A stretch of 6,931 nt of DNA from Planctomycetota bacterium (lineage in GTDB: Bacteria > Planctomycetota > Phycisphaerae > UBA1845), in NCBI GenBank assembly GCA_024277835.1, contig JAJRUK010000198.1, forward strand, positions 1-6,931, read 5' to 3'. Made by a program: the position numbers and the translations under genes. Within the stretch, counting starts at the first letter, position 1. Every line of letters begins with the position of its first letter. Positions 1 to 6,062 of this stretch are shown here, one piece after another. Under the pieces are notes generated by a model. The model did not search any database, had not been told where the DNA came from, and worked only from the letters and a program-made list of their open reading frames with translations.

Positions 1-1
1 A

Positions 2-670
2 AGCTCGCCAAGCGTCGTTTTTGGAACCGAACCCCTCTGTGACGTTGACGAATCGCAACCCTACCCGGACCGTTATCTCGCCCACTATCCCGCGACCAAA
101 GCATCGGCGGAACGCCTGGTGCTGGCTGCCAACGGTCCGGATTTTTCCACGGTCGCCCTCCGTCCGCACCTTATCTGGGGGCCTGGCGATCCGCATTTGA
201 TCCCCCGAGTCGTGGATCGCGCCCGAGCAGGAAAGCTCAAACTGATCGGCGACGGGACGAATCTTGTTGATATCACCTATGTGGACAACGCTGCTGACGC
301 TCATGTTCTGGCGGCGGATGCCCTCACACCCGGCTCCCTATGCGCTGGCAGGCCCTATTTCATCAGCCAGGGGGCGCCTGTGCCGCTCTGGGGCTGGATT
401 AACGATTTACTGGGACGCCTCGGAGTCGATCCGGTCGCCCGGCAGGTTTCTCCTGCGATCGCTCACGCCGCCGGGGCTGTGTTCGAGGTGATCTACGGTG
501 TTCTCCGCCTCCGATCTGACCCTCCCATGACCCGTTTCGTGGCCAGCCAGCTTAGTAAATCGCACTATTTTGATATTTCGGCTGCGAAGTGCGATTTTGG
601 ATACGAGCCGCGAATTTCAACTGACGAGGGGATCGAACGGCTCGTCGAATGGTTGAAATCCGACCGTTGA
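2..670 (+). CDS. oleD: OleD-like 2-alkyl-3-oxoalkanoate reductase (SDR/3-beta-HSD family), 5'-truncated by window edge
   Basis: The frame is open from the left edge, so the true start and the N-terminal Rossmann glycine motif lie outside; 222 residues are visible of a family usually near 330. Visible residues begin SSPSVVFG and contain the extended-SDR catalytic pair in YPATK (Tyr codon 86-88, Lys codon 98-100). These are followed by LRPHLIWGPGD, GDGTNLVDITYVDNAADAH and PPMTRFVASQL, and the gene ends at TGA 668-670. From memory these blocks match the OleD consensus closely. OleD is a cytoplasmic NADPH-dependent enzyme that reduces the 2-alkyl-3-ketoacid made by OleA; OleC and OleB then yield the olefin through a beta-lactone. 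A general 3-beta-hydroxysteroid dehydrogenase or sugar-epimerase relative is the alternative. The ole partners would lie upstream, off the window. A 403-bp repeat-bearing gap separates this gene from the ketoacyl synthase, so a shared transcript is uncertain. Confidence 0.83.
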   Translation, partial: SSPSVVFGTEPLCDVDESQPYPDRYLAHYPATKASAERLVLAANGPDFSTVALRPHLIWGPGDPHLIPRVVDRARAGKLKLIGDGTNLVDITYVDNAADAHVLAADALTPGSLCAGRPYFISQGAPVPLWGWINDLLGRLGVDPVARQVSPAIAHAAGAVFEVIYGVLRLRSDPPMTRFVASQLSKSHYFDISAAKCDFGYEPRISTDEGIERLVEWLKSDR

Positions 671-696
671 TCGGCGTGTGTGAGAGATTCGTACAA

Positions 697-718
697 CTCA
701 CCGAGCCGCGACGGTGAG
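697..718. repeat. Short perfect inverted repeat just after oleD
   Basis: CTCACCG (697-703) and CGGTGAG (712-718) are exact reverse complements around an 8-base, GC-rich loop, beginning 26 bases after the oleD stop. It could fold as a hairpin at the end of the oleD transcript. No T-run follows, so an intrinsic terminator is not supported. Most of it also belongs to the left arm of the larger inverted pair 700-725/895-920, so the hairpin may be a by-product of that repeat. Confidence 0.45.
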
Positions 719-920
719 GGAGCGCCTAGGTGCGACGATTGGTGTGTTCCGACGTATTGGCCTGCCTCAGCAGCCTGTTGAAAAAGTGTGGCACCGGTTT
801 GTAACCGGTGCGATATCTCTTGTTCCAAGGACTTGCACCGGTTACAAACCGGTGCCACATATAAAAACTTCGTTTTTCAACAGTCTGTCAGGGGTCGCTC
901 CTTCACGGTCGCGGCTCGGT
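700..920. repeat. Outer 26-bp imperfect inverted repeat enclosing the palindromic element
   Basis: Positions 700-725 (starting ACCGAGCCGCGACGG) and 895-920 (ending GGTCGCGGCTCGGT) are reverse complements at 23 of 26 positions. They enclose 169 bases that include the 117-bp element at 771-887. The result is three nested levels of inverted symmetry in this gene-free stretch. The interval contains no credible gene. It may be a composite or degenerate non-autonomous mobile element, or two unrelated dispersed repeats that landed close together; the sequence alone does not decide. Confidence 0.6.
771..887. repeat. 117-bp palindromic dispersed element, copy 1 (MITE/REP-like)
   Basis: Terminal inverted repeats of 15 bp at 771-785 (CAGCCTGTTGAAAAA) and 873-887 match at 14 of 15 positions. 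Inside, 787-811 and 835-859 form a perfect 25-bp inverted pair around a 23-base spacer. Each inner arm is itself a palindrome: GCACCGGTT and AACCGGTGC flank 3 bases. The DNA could therefore form one long hairpin or two short ones. TCAG occurs on both outer flanks (767-770 and 888-891), a possible 4-bp target-site duplication. A small AAAAAC-TTC-GTTTTT hairpin lies at 863-877. The second copy is at 2626-2742, the same length and strand. The element is non-coding, and no transposase is present. Confidence 0.85.
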
Positions 921-977
921 TTGGCGATGCCCCAAACGGTGAAATTGAGGCCGGTCGGTTTTCCCCGCTCGAAATTC

Positions 978-986
978 TGCTAAGAT
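978..986 (+). promoter_or_regulatory. Candidate extended -10 promoter for the KS-ACP genes
   Basis: TGCTAAGAT at 978-986 fits an extended -10 (TGn plus TAAGAT, close to TATAAT). No good -35 hexamer lies at the usual spacing. Transcription would start near 993 and leave a leader of about 80 bases before the ketoacyl synthase start at 1074. This is a motif match only. The rest of the stretch 888-1073 shows nothing further that I can support. Confidence 0.3.
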
Positions 987-1073
987 TCGCCTTCTCGGGC
1001 GGCGTGCGCCGGGGCCTAGGTGGTCCAACATCCCGAGCGTACCGGCTGAGAACCTTCCCGGATTATTCATTCG

Positions 1074-2312
1074 ATGGGTATCGCGGACAGAATCGTAATC
1101 ACGGGCGTTGGCCTTACATCGCCTAACGGAAACTCGATCGAGGAATTCCGCCGGAACCTGCTCGGCGGCGTCTCGGGCGTTTCGTCGATGGAAACCCGCC
1201 ATATGGGCATGGTTCATGCCGGAATCTGCGATTTTGATGAGCAACGTCACCAGTCGAAGAAAGAACGCCGCCGCGGCACCCGCGCCGGGACGATTTCGAT
1301 CTTCTGTGCCAACGAAGCTGTGATTTCCGCGGGCATTGATCTCGACAAAATCGACCGCTCTCGCGTCGGCACGTTCGTGGGAATTACCGAGCACGGGACC
1401 GTCGAAACCGAGAACGAGATTGACGCGATCCGACAATACGATTATGACACCAAGTTCTGGACGCATCATCACAACCCGCGAACGGTTGCGAACAACCCCG
1501 CGGGCGAGGTGACGGTCAACATGAAGTTGCCCGGACCGCACTACACGATCGGTGCAGCCTGTGCCGCGGGTAATGCCGGATTGATTCAGGGCGTGCAGAT
1601 GCTTCGTCTTGACGAGGTTGATGTGGCGCTCGCTGGCGGTGTGTCTGAGGCGATTCACTCGTTCGGTATATTTGCGAGCTTTGCGAGTCAAGACGCCTTG
1701 GCGCAGCATGTTGATCCGACCAAAGCGTGTCGGCCTTTTGATAAGGGTCGAGATGGGATCGTCGTTTCCGAGGGCGGTTGTTTGTACGTCCTTGAGCGAC
1801 TGGATGATGCAAAGAAGCGCGGGGCGAAGATCATTGCGGAGGTCGCTGGGTATGCGATGAACTCCGATGCGAACGATCCGGTTCTACCCGACCCGGTGCG
1901 TATCGCAGAGTGCATTGCGCTTGCGATCAAGCGAGCCGGCATTACGCCGAGCGACGTGAATATCGTAAGCACGCACGCAACGGCGACGGATATGGGCGAT
2001 GTGCAGGAGACCGCAGCACTCAGGCAGGTGTTTGGCGATTTCCCGAACGTCCATGTGAATAATACAAAGAGTTTCATCGGCCACGCGATGGGCGCAGCCG
2101 GTGCGTTGGAGCTTGCGGGGAATTTGGGTTCGTTTGATGACGGTGTCGCACATGCGACGATCAACGTCGATGACCTCGACCCGCGATGCGAAGTTCGTAA
2201 CCTCGTGATGAACGAACCTCGCGAGATCGGAAAAGTGAACTTCATTCTGAACAACTCGTTTGGAATGTTGGGGATTAATTCGGCGGTGATCGTCAAGCCC
2301 TTTACCGGCTAG
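1074..2312 (+). CDS. fabF: Beta-ketoacyl-ACP synthase, KAS II (FabF) family
   Basis: This 412-residue protein has the length of E. coli FabF. It condenses malonyl-ACP with an acyl-ACP during chain elongation in the cytoplasm. The N-terminus RIVITGVGLTSPNGN is the usual KS opening, which fixes the start at ATG 1074 although no clear ribosome-binding site precedes it. The catalytic set is complete: Cys163 in GAACAAGNAG, His301 in STHATATDMGD, Lys332 and His337 in NTKSFIGHAMGAAGA. PFDKGRDGIVVSEGG (about 221-235) is the conserved central block. Two departures stand out: the nucleophile motif is AACAAG rather than the housekeeping TACATS, and the C-terminal gating loop reads NSFGMLGIN (394-402) where FabF has NSFGFGGTN, so the gatekeeper Phe is Met398. 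The gene precedes a dedicated ACP by about 50 bases. A specialised, non-housekeeping synthase is likely; chain length and substrate are unknown. Confidence 0.93.
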   Translation: MGIADRIVITGVGLTSPNGNSIEEFRRNLLGGVSGVSSMETRHMGMVHAGICDFDEQRHQSKKERRRGTRAGTISIFCANEAVISAGIDLDKIDRSRVGTFVGITEHGTVETENEIDAIRQYDYDTKFWTHHHNPRTVANNPAGEVTVNMKLPGPHYTIGAACAAGNAGLIQGVQMLRLDEVDVALAGGVSEAIHSFGIFASFASQDALAQHVDPTKACRPFDKGRDGIVVSEGGCLYVLERLDDAKKRGAKIIAEVAGYAMNSDANDPVLPDPVRIAECIALAIKRAGITPSDVNIVSTHATATDMGDVQETAALRQVFGDFPNVHVNNTKSFIGHAMGAAGALELAGNLGSFDDGVAHATINVDDLDPRCEVRNLVMNEPREIGKVNFILNNSFGMLGINSAVIVKPFTG

Positions 2313-2355
2313 CGGTTTTCGCCATGTGGTATGGACGGCAAGGCAAGTACGGTTT

Positions 2356-2360
2356 GAGGA
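2356..2360 (+). promoter_or_regulatory. Ribosome-binding site supporting the ACP start at 2365
   Basis: GAGGA at 2356-2360 lies 4 bases before ATG 2365. The spacing is slightly short, but this is the best site in the KS-ACP gap. It favours ATG 2365 over the upstream in-frame GTG at 2326. Confidence 0.45.
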
Positions 2361-2364
2361 CAGC

Positions 2365-2625
2365 ATGGGCGATCTGAACGTCAAGAAAATCATTCTCGAT
2401 ATCATCTCGATTGTTGCACCCGACGCGGACCTCAGCGACGTCAAAAGTGACGTTCGTCTGCGGGACCAACTCGAAATGGATTCGATGGACTTTTTGGATA
2501 TCGTGATGGAGCTACGCAAGCGATACAAGATTGAAGTCCCGAAAGAGGACTACCCAAAGCTCGCGTCGCTGGATAGCTGCGTCGAGTATCTCTCACCGAA
2601 GTTCGCCGCGCTCACCCCAGCGTAG
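2365..2625 (+). CDS. acpP: Acyl carrier protein
   Basis: The protein has 86 residues when started at ATG 2365, the normal ACP length, and opens MGDLNVKKIILDIIS. The phosphopantetheine site is Ser40 in EMDSMDFLDIVMEL (codon 2482-2484), a DSM variant of the usual DSL, at the start of the acidic recognition helix. A phosphopantetheinyl transferase must load it to the holo form; it would then carry the growing chain for the neighbouring KS, dehydratase, enoyl reductase and possibly the CrtI-like enzymes. An in-frame GTG at 2326 would add 13 residues (MVWTARQVRFEDS) that do not resemble an ACP N-terminus, so I reject it. The helix after the Ser site is less acidic than in E. coli AcpP and contains LRKRYK. 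The stop codon TAG directly abuts a 117-bp repeat element. Position inside this cluster suggests a dedicated ACP rather than the housekeeping one. Confidence 0.92.
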   Translation: MGDLNVKKIILDIISIVAPDADLSDVKSDVRLRDQLEMDSMDFLDIVMELRKRYKIEVPKEDYPKLASLDSCVEYLSPKFAALTPA

Positions 2626-2742
2626 CAGGCTGTTGAACAAGTGTGGCACCGGTTTGTAACCGGTGCGATTTCTCCTGTTTCAGGGTCTAGCACCGGTTAC
2701 AAACCGGTGCCACATGGAAAAGCTTCGTTTTTCGACTGAGCG
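2626..2742. repeat. 117-bp palindromic dispersed element, copy 2 (MITE/REP-like)
   Basis: This has the same length, strand and layout as copy 1 at 771-887. The left end CAGGCTGTTGAACAA (2626-2640) follows the ACP stop directly. The perfect 25-bp inner inverted pair is 2642-2666/2690-2714, with a 23-base spacer that matches the copy 1 spacer at 17 of 23 positions. The right terminal repeat (2728-2742) has decayed to roughly 9 of 15 matches with the left. The internal GAAAAGC-TTC-GTTTTTC hairpin at 2717-2733 keeps its pairing through a G-T pair. Flanks GTAG (2622-2625) and CTAG (2743-2746) share 3 of 4 bases, a possible worn 4-bp duplication. It separates the KS-ACP pair from the oxidoreductase genes and may influence transcript ends or mRNA stability. 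Confidence 0.83.
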
Positions 2743-2773
2743 CTAGCCCATCTGCGGTCATTCTTCCTGGCTG

Positions 2774-4159
2774 ATGCATTACGACGCGATTATTATCGGG
2801 GCGAGCATGTCTGGGCTTGCCGCCGGGATACGTCTCGCCTATTTCGACAAGCGCGTCCTTATTCTCGAGCGTCACTACGCTTACGGCGGTTTGAATTCTT
2901 ACTATCGCCTCGACGGTCGCGACTTCGACGTTGGCTTGCATGCCGTTACGAACTTTTGCAACCCGACCGATCGGTCAGCCCCACTGTCGAAGCTGCTCCG
3001 TCAGTTGCGACTTACGCGTGATGACTTTGACCTTCGTCCGCAGCGATATTCCCAGATCAAATTCCCCGATAAGCGACTTCGTTTTTCAAACGATTTCGCG
3101 TTACTGGAAGAACAAGTCGCGAGCGAGTTCCCCGAGTCTGCGGAGAGGTTTCGCAAGTTCGTCGCTGACCTTCGTGAGTTTAATGACACGGACTTGTCCA
3201 AACCGTACGTCTCCGCCAGAAAGACGCTCGAGGAGCGCCTCGGCGACCCGCTTCTCATCGAGATGCTGCTCTGTCCGATCATGTACTACGGCAGCGCCGA
3301 ACCTCACGACATGGACTTCACGCAGTTCGTGACGATGTTCAAGAGTCTTTTTCTCGAAGGATTCGGACGACCGCCCGATGGCGTTCGCAAAATCATCAAA
3401 GCCCTCGTGAAGAAATATCGCGCCGTCGGCGGCGAGATCAGAATGAACTCCGGGGTTGCGAAGATTGATACGAATCGAGGCTGCATGCGGGGCGTCACGC
3501 TCGACAACGGGGAAACGCTCACCGCGGACGTTGTCTTTTCCTCCGCAGGATATGTCGAGACGATGGCACTCTGCGGCGACGAAACAACGCAGCCCTCGCC
3601 TGATGAAACCGGCGCGGTCTCGTTTGTCGAGTCCATCGCCATTCTGGACACGCCCCCGGCAAAGCTTGGGCACGACGCGACCATCGTCTTTTTCAATGAC
3701 TCGGAGACATTCACCTACGCCCCCCCTAATGACCTCGTCGATCTCCGTAGCGGCGTGGTTTGCTGTCCCAACAACTACGAAGACCACGAACACCTCACCG
3801 AAGGCATCTTTCGTGTAACATGGCTTGCAAGCCCGACCGCATGGTTCGCCCTCAGCGAACCCGCCTACCGCGAGGCCAAGGCGCGGTGCAACGAGCACTT
3901 CCGAAATGTACTTGATTCCTACATTCCGGGCGGGCGAGACCGCATCGTCTGTACGGATATGTTCACTCCGCTTACAATTCAGCGCTTTACGGGGCATCGC
4001 AACGGAGCGGTCTACGGCTCACCGAAAAAGAGGCGGGATGGCTGCACTCCGGTTGAGAGTTTGTACATCTGCGGGACCGATCAGGGGTTCCTAGGAATCG
4101 TCGGCGCGATGCTCAGCGGAATTACGGTAGCGAATCTACACGTGCTTTCAAAAGCGTAG
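2774..4159 (+). CDS. CrtI/CrtISO-like FAD-dependent oxidoreductase 1 (phytoene desaturase / retinol saturase superfamily)
   Basis: The protein has 461 residues. Its N-terminal FAD-binding fold shows DAIIIGASMSG (Gly9, Ser11, Gly14: a GxSxSG variant of GxGxxG), acidic Glu32 at the end of LILERH, and the Gly38-Gly39 pair, followed by FDVGLHAV. The C-terminal FAD-contact block LYICGTDQG (430-438) and GIVGAMLSG (441-449) is typical of the CrtI/CrtISO amine-oxidase-like family (COG1233 type). Members desaturate, saturate or isomerise conjugated chains. Here the neighbours are fatty-acid enzymes with no phytoene synthase, so an acyl-ACP or lipid-chain substrate is inferred rather than a carotenoid. 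No signal peptide or clear membrane helix is visible. ATG 2774 is chosen because the Rossmann strand starts three residues later; no ribosome-binding site is evident. It lies 14 bases before a related paralogue. The family call is firm, the reaction open. Confidence 0.88.
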   Translation: MHYDAIIIGASMSGLAAGIRLAYFDKRVLILERHYAYGGLNSYYRLDGRDFDVGLHAVTNFCNPTDRSAPLSKLLRQLRLTRDDFDLRPQRYSQIKFPDKRLRFSNDFALLEEQVASEFPESAERFRKFVADLREFNDTDLSKPYVSARKTLEERLGDPLLIEMLLCPIMYYGSAEPHDMDFTQFVTMFKSLFLEGFGRPPDGVRKIIKALVKKYRAVGGEIRMNSGVAKIDTNRGCMRGVTLDNGETLTADVVFSSAGYVETMALCGDETTQPSPDETGAVSFVESIAILDTPPAKLGHDATIVFFNDSETFTYAPPNDLVDLRSGVVCCPNNYEDHEHLTEGIFRVTWLASPTAWFALSEPAYREAKARCNEHFRNVLDSYIPGGRDRIVCTDMFTPLTIQRFTGHRNGAVYGSPKKRRDGCTPVESLYICGTDQGFLGIVGAMLSGITVANLHVLSKA

Positions 4160-4173
4160 GACCCACTGGCGAT

Positions 4174-5619
4174 ATGGCACGCGATCGACTGGCGGACGCC
4201 AAAGACTATTACGACGTCATCGTCATCGGCTCTGGGCTTGCCGGTATGACCGGTGCGAACAAACTTGCCAAAGCGGGGCGGTCTGTCCTGCTGTTGGAGC
4301 AACACTACAACTTCGGGGGGATGGCCACTTGGTTCAAGAGACCCGGCGGGCACATTTTCGACATCTCTCTGCACGGGTTCCCGGTTGGCATGATCAAAAG
4401 CTGTCGGAAATACTGGACGCAAGAGATCGCCGATTCGATCGTGCAACTCAAGGGCGTTCGTTTCGACAATCCACAGTTTTCTTTTCAAACGACGTTCGAT
4501 CGCGTCGACTTTACCAGCAAGCTCGTCGATCACTTCGGGATTGCGCCGCAAACGGTCGAAGATTTTTTCAACGCCGCCCGTGCGATGGATTTCTACGACG
4601 ACCAGGCCATGACGACTCGGGAGCTTTTTGAGAAGTTCTTCCCCGGTCGGACTGACGTGGTGCGTTTTCTCATGGAACCGATCGCCTATGCGAATGGGTC
4701 CACGCTGGACGACCCGGCGATTACGTACGGCATTGTTTTTTCAAATTTCATGAGCAAGGGCGTCTATATCTTCCGCGGCGGGACTGACAAGCTCATCTTC
4801 ATGATGAAAAACGCGCTCAAGCAGAACGGCGTTGACCTTCGCCATAGTGTTTGCGTCGATCGCATCTGCGTTGAAGGCGGTCGCGTGACGGGGATCGAAG
4901 CGAATGGTCGAACAATCGCTTGTGGCGCGGTTCTCTCCAATGCCAACATTAAGACCACTATCGAAAAAATGGTCGGCGAGGATAAGTTCAAAGACGACTT
5001 CATCGCTGAGGCGAAAGCGGTTCGGCTGAATAACAGTAGTTGTCAGGTTTATATGGGGATCAGGAAGGGCGAAACGCTGGACAACATCGGCGACCTTCTG
5101 TTCACGTCCGTCGATCCAGAGTTTGATTCTGTTCGTCTCTGTGCGAAAGACGTGACGAGTCGTACGTTCTCGATGTATTACCCCGACATCCGCCCCGGCA
5201 GCGATCGGTATGCGATTGTCTCATCGACGAATGCGAACTGGGACGACTGGGCGTATCTATCTGACGAAGACTACGCGAACGAAAAAGAGCACCTGATCAA
5301 GACAACGCTCGATGCGCTCGAGAAATACATCCCCGACGTCCGCAGCAAGATTAACCACGTTGAAGCGGCGACGCCCAAGACGTTTCATCATTATACGCTG
5401 CAAGCGCAGGGGGCAACGTTTGGTACAAAGTTCGAGGGATTGCAGGTGAGCATGGATCTTCCCAAGCAGATTGGCGGTTTGTTTCACGCGGGGTCGGTTG
5501 GCATCATCATGTCGGGGTGGCTTGGTGCGATCAACTATGGCGTGATTGTTGCGAACGAGGTCGATAGCTTCATGCACACAAGTGAGCCGTCGCACTCCAA
5601 AGAGCGAGCCGCCTCATGA
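4174..5619 (+). CDS. CrtI/CrtISO-like FAD-dependent oxidoreductase 2, tandem paralogue
   Basis: The protein has 481 residues. A short leader (1-11) precedes YDVIVIGSGLAG with the canonical Gly19-Ser20-Gly21-x-x-Gly24, then Glu42 in LLLEQHY, Gly48-Gly49 and FDISLHGF. The C-terminal flavin block is GLFHAGSVGIIMSGWLGAI, followed by a polar tail rich in Ser and charged residues. It aligns by eye with the preceding gene along its whole length (ERHYAYGGL against EQHYNFGGM, FDVGLHAV against FDISLHGF) but is clearly diverged, so the pair is an old duplication. Possible roles are successive redox steps on one chain, a two-subunit enzyme, or one desaturase plus one isomerase/saturase; sequence does not separate these. 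A carotenoid enzyme is possible but no other carotenoid gene is present. Its stop overlaps the FabZ start (ATGA, 5616-5619), which indicates translational coupling with the dehydratase. Confidence 0.88.
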   Translation: MARDRLADAKDYYDVIVIGSGLAGMTGANKLAKAGRSVLLLEQHYNFGGMATWFKRPGGHIFDISLHGFPVGMIKSCRKYWTQEIADSIVQLKGVRFDNPQFSFQTTFDRVDFTSKLVDHFGIAPQTVEDFFNAARAMDFYDDQAMTTRELFEKFFPGRTDVVRFLMEPIAYANGSTLDDPAITYGIVFSNFMSKGVYIFRGGTDKLIFMMKNALKQNGVDLRHSVCVDRICVEGGRVTGIEANGRTIACGAVLSNANIKTTIEKMVGEDKFKDDFIAEAKAVRLNNSSCQVYMGIRKGETLDNIGDLLFTSVDPEFDSVRLCAKDVTSRTFSMYYPDIRPGSDRYAIVSSTNANWDDWAYLSDEDYANEKEHLIKTTLDALEKYIPDVRSKINHVEAATPKTFHHYTLQAQGATFGTKFEGLQVSMDLPKQIGGLFHAGSVGIIMSGWLGAINYGVIVANEVDSFMHTSEPSHSKERAAS

Positions 5620-6056
5620 CCGATACTGCCATGCTCCTTGAAAAAATCCCGCATCGAGCACCGTTTCGGTTTGTGGATGAGATCATCGAAGTCGACGACG
5701 CGCGTATTGTTACGACGTATGTGGCTGATGAAAACGCTGACTTTTTCAAGGGACACTATCCGGGCAATCCTATTATGCCGGGCGTATTGATTAGCGAAGC
5801 GTGTTTTCAGTCTGGTGCGCTGCTGATGGCTCATCGCCAAAATGACACGAACTCAACCAAGACGGTCCCGGTTTTAACGAAAATTCAAGACGCTCGATTC
5901 AAAAACATTGTCAGACCCGGTGAGCGGTTGAGTATCGAGGTCACGCTCGACGAACAGCTAGACGCGGCTGCTTACATGACCGGTCGAGTGACGTCGGAAG
6001 GCAAGAGCGTCCTCCGTGTTTCCTTTTGTTGCATGCTCGCGGAAGGGGGGGAGTAA
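5616..6056 (+). CDS. fabZ: 3-hydroxyacyl-ACP dehydratase, FabZ type (hotdog fold)
   Basis: The protein has 146 residues, the normal FabZ length. It dehydrates 3-hydroxyacyl-ACP to trans-2-enoyl-ACP. IPHRAPFRFVDEI (11-23) is the FabZ opening. The catalytic His47 is in KGHYPGNPIMPGVL and Glu61 in ISEACFQSG, the paired residues of the FabZ dimer active site. RFKNIVRPGERL corresponds to the conserved stretch of the later beta strands. FabA-type isomerase activity is less likely because the motif set is FabZ-like. The start ATG 5616 overlaps the upstream TGA by 4 bases, and fabI begins 7 bases after the stop, so the three genes are almost surely co-transcribed. It is likely a module-specific copy working on chains carried by the ACP at 2365-2625, rather than the housekeeping FabZ, which normally lies beside lpx genes; that last point is inference from context. 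Confidence 0.93.
   Translation: MTDTAMLLEKIPHRAPFRFVDEIIEVDDARIVTTYVADENADFFKGHYPGNPIMPGVLISEACFQSGALLMAHRQNDTNSTKTVPVLTKIQDARFKNIVRPGERLSIEVTLDEQLDAAAYMTGRVTSEGKSVLRVSFCCMLAEGGE
6047..6053 (+). promoter_or_regulatory. Ribosome-binding site for fabI (supports GTG start)
   Basis: A purine run GGGGGAG at 6047-6053, inside the last codons of fabZ, lies 9 bases before GTG 6063. It supports the GTG start. The next in-frame ATG (codon 24) would remove the NADH-binding GIANKRS motif. Confidence 0.5.
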
Positions 6057-6062
6057 CAACCC

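Noticed and set aside
787..877. Intrinsic terminator at the strong hairpin of copy 1
   Set aside because: The stem is strong but no T-run follows it directly on the + strand. The following bases are A-rich, and the TTTTT at 873-877 belongs to the terminal repeat.
1000..1011. CGGCG-TG-CGCCG hairpin in the KS leader as a regulatory site
   Set aside because: The stem is very short and the loop is only two bases; such GC-rich palindromes are expected by chance here.
714..1126. Small + strand open frames in the gap between oleD and the ketoacyl synthase
   Set aside because: They read through the palindromic element and into the KS gene in another frame. Their translations repeat the element (VCNRC, TGYKPVPH) and resemble no protein.
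903..1709. Long minus-strand open frame (268 codons) opposite the ketoacyl synthase
   Set aside because: It lies antisense to a gene with full catalytic motifs, its translation is Arg/His-rich without recognisable domains, and it runs into the repeat-bearing gap. It is best explained by codon bias of the sense gene.
787..2714. CRISPR-like reading of the repeated GCACCGGTT units
   Set aside because: Only two element copies exist, about 1.85 kb apart with genes between them. The units are paired inverted palindromes, not regularly spaced direct repeats, and no cas gene is present.
3101..3997. Minus-strand open frame (298 codons) opposite oxidoreductase 1
   Set aside because: It is antisense to a clear FAD enzyme, with no family motif and no operon context on that strand.
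2774..5619. Carotenoid biosynthesis (phytoene desaturase pair)
   Set aside because: The family match is real, but no phytoene synthase, cyclase or prenyltransferase is present, and every neighbour is a fatty-acid enzyme. I keep it only as an alternative substrate class.
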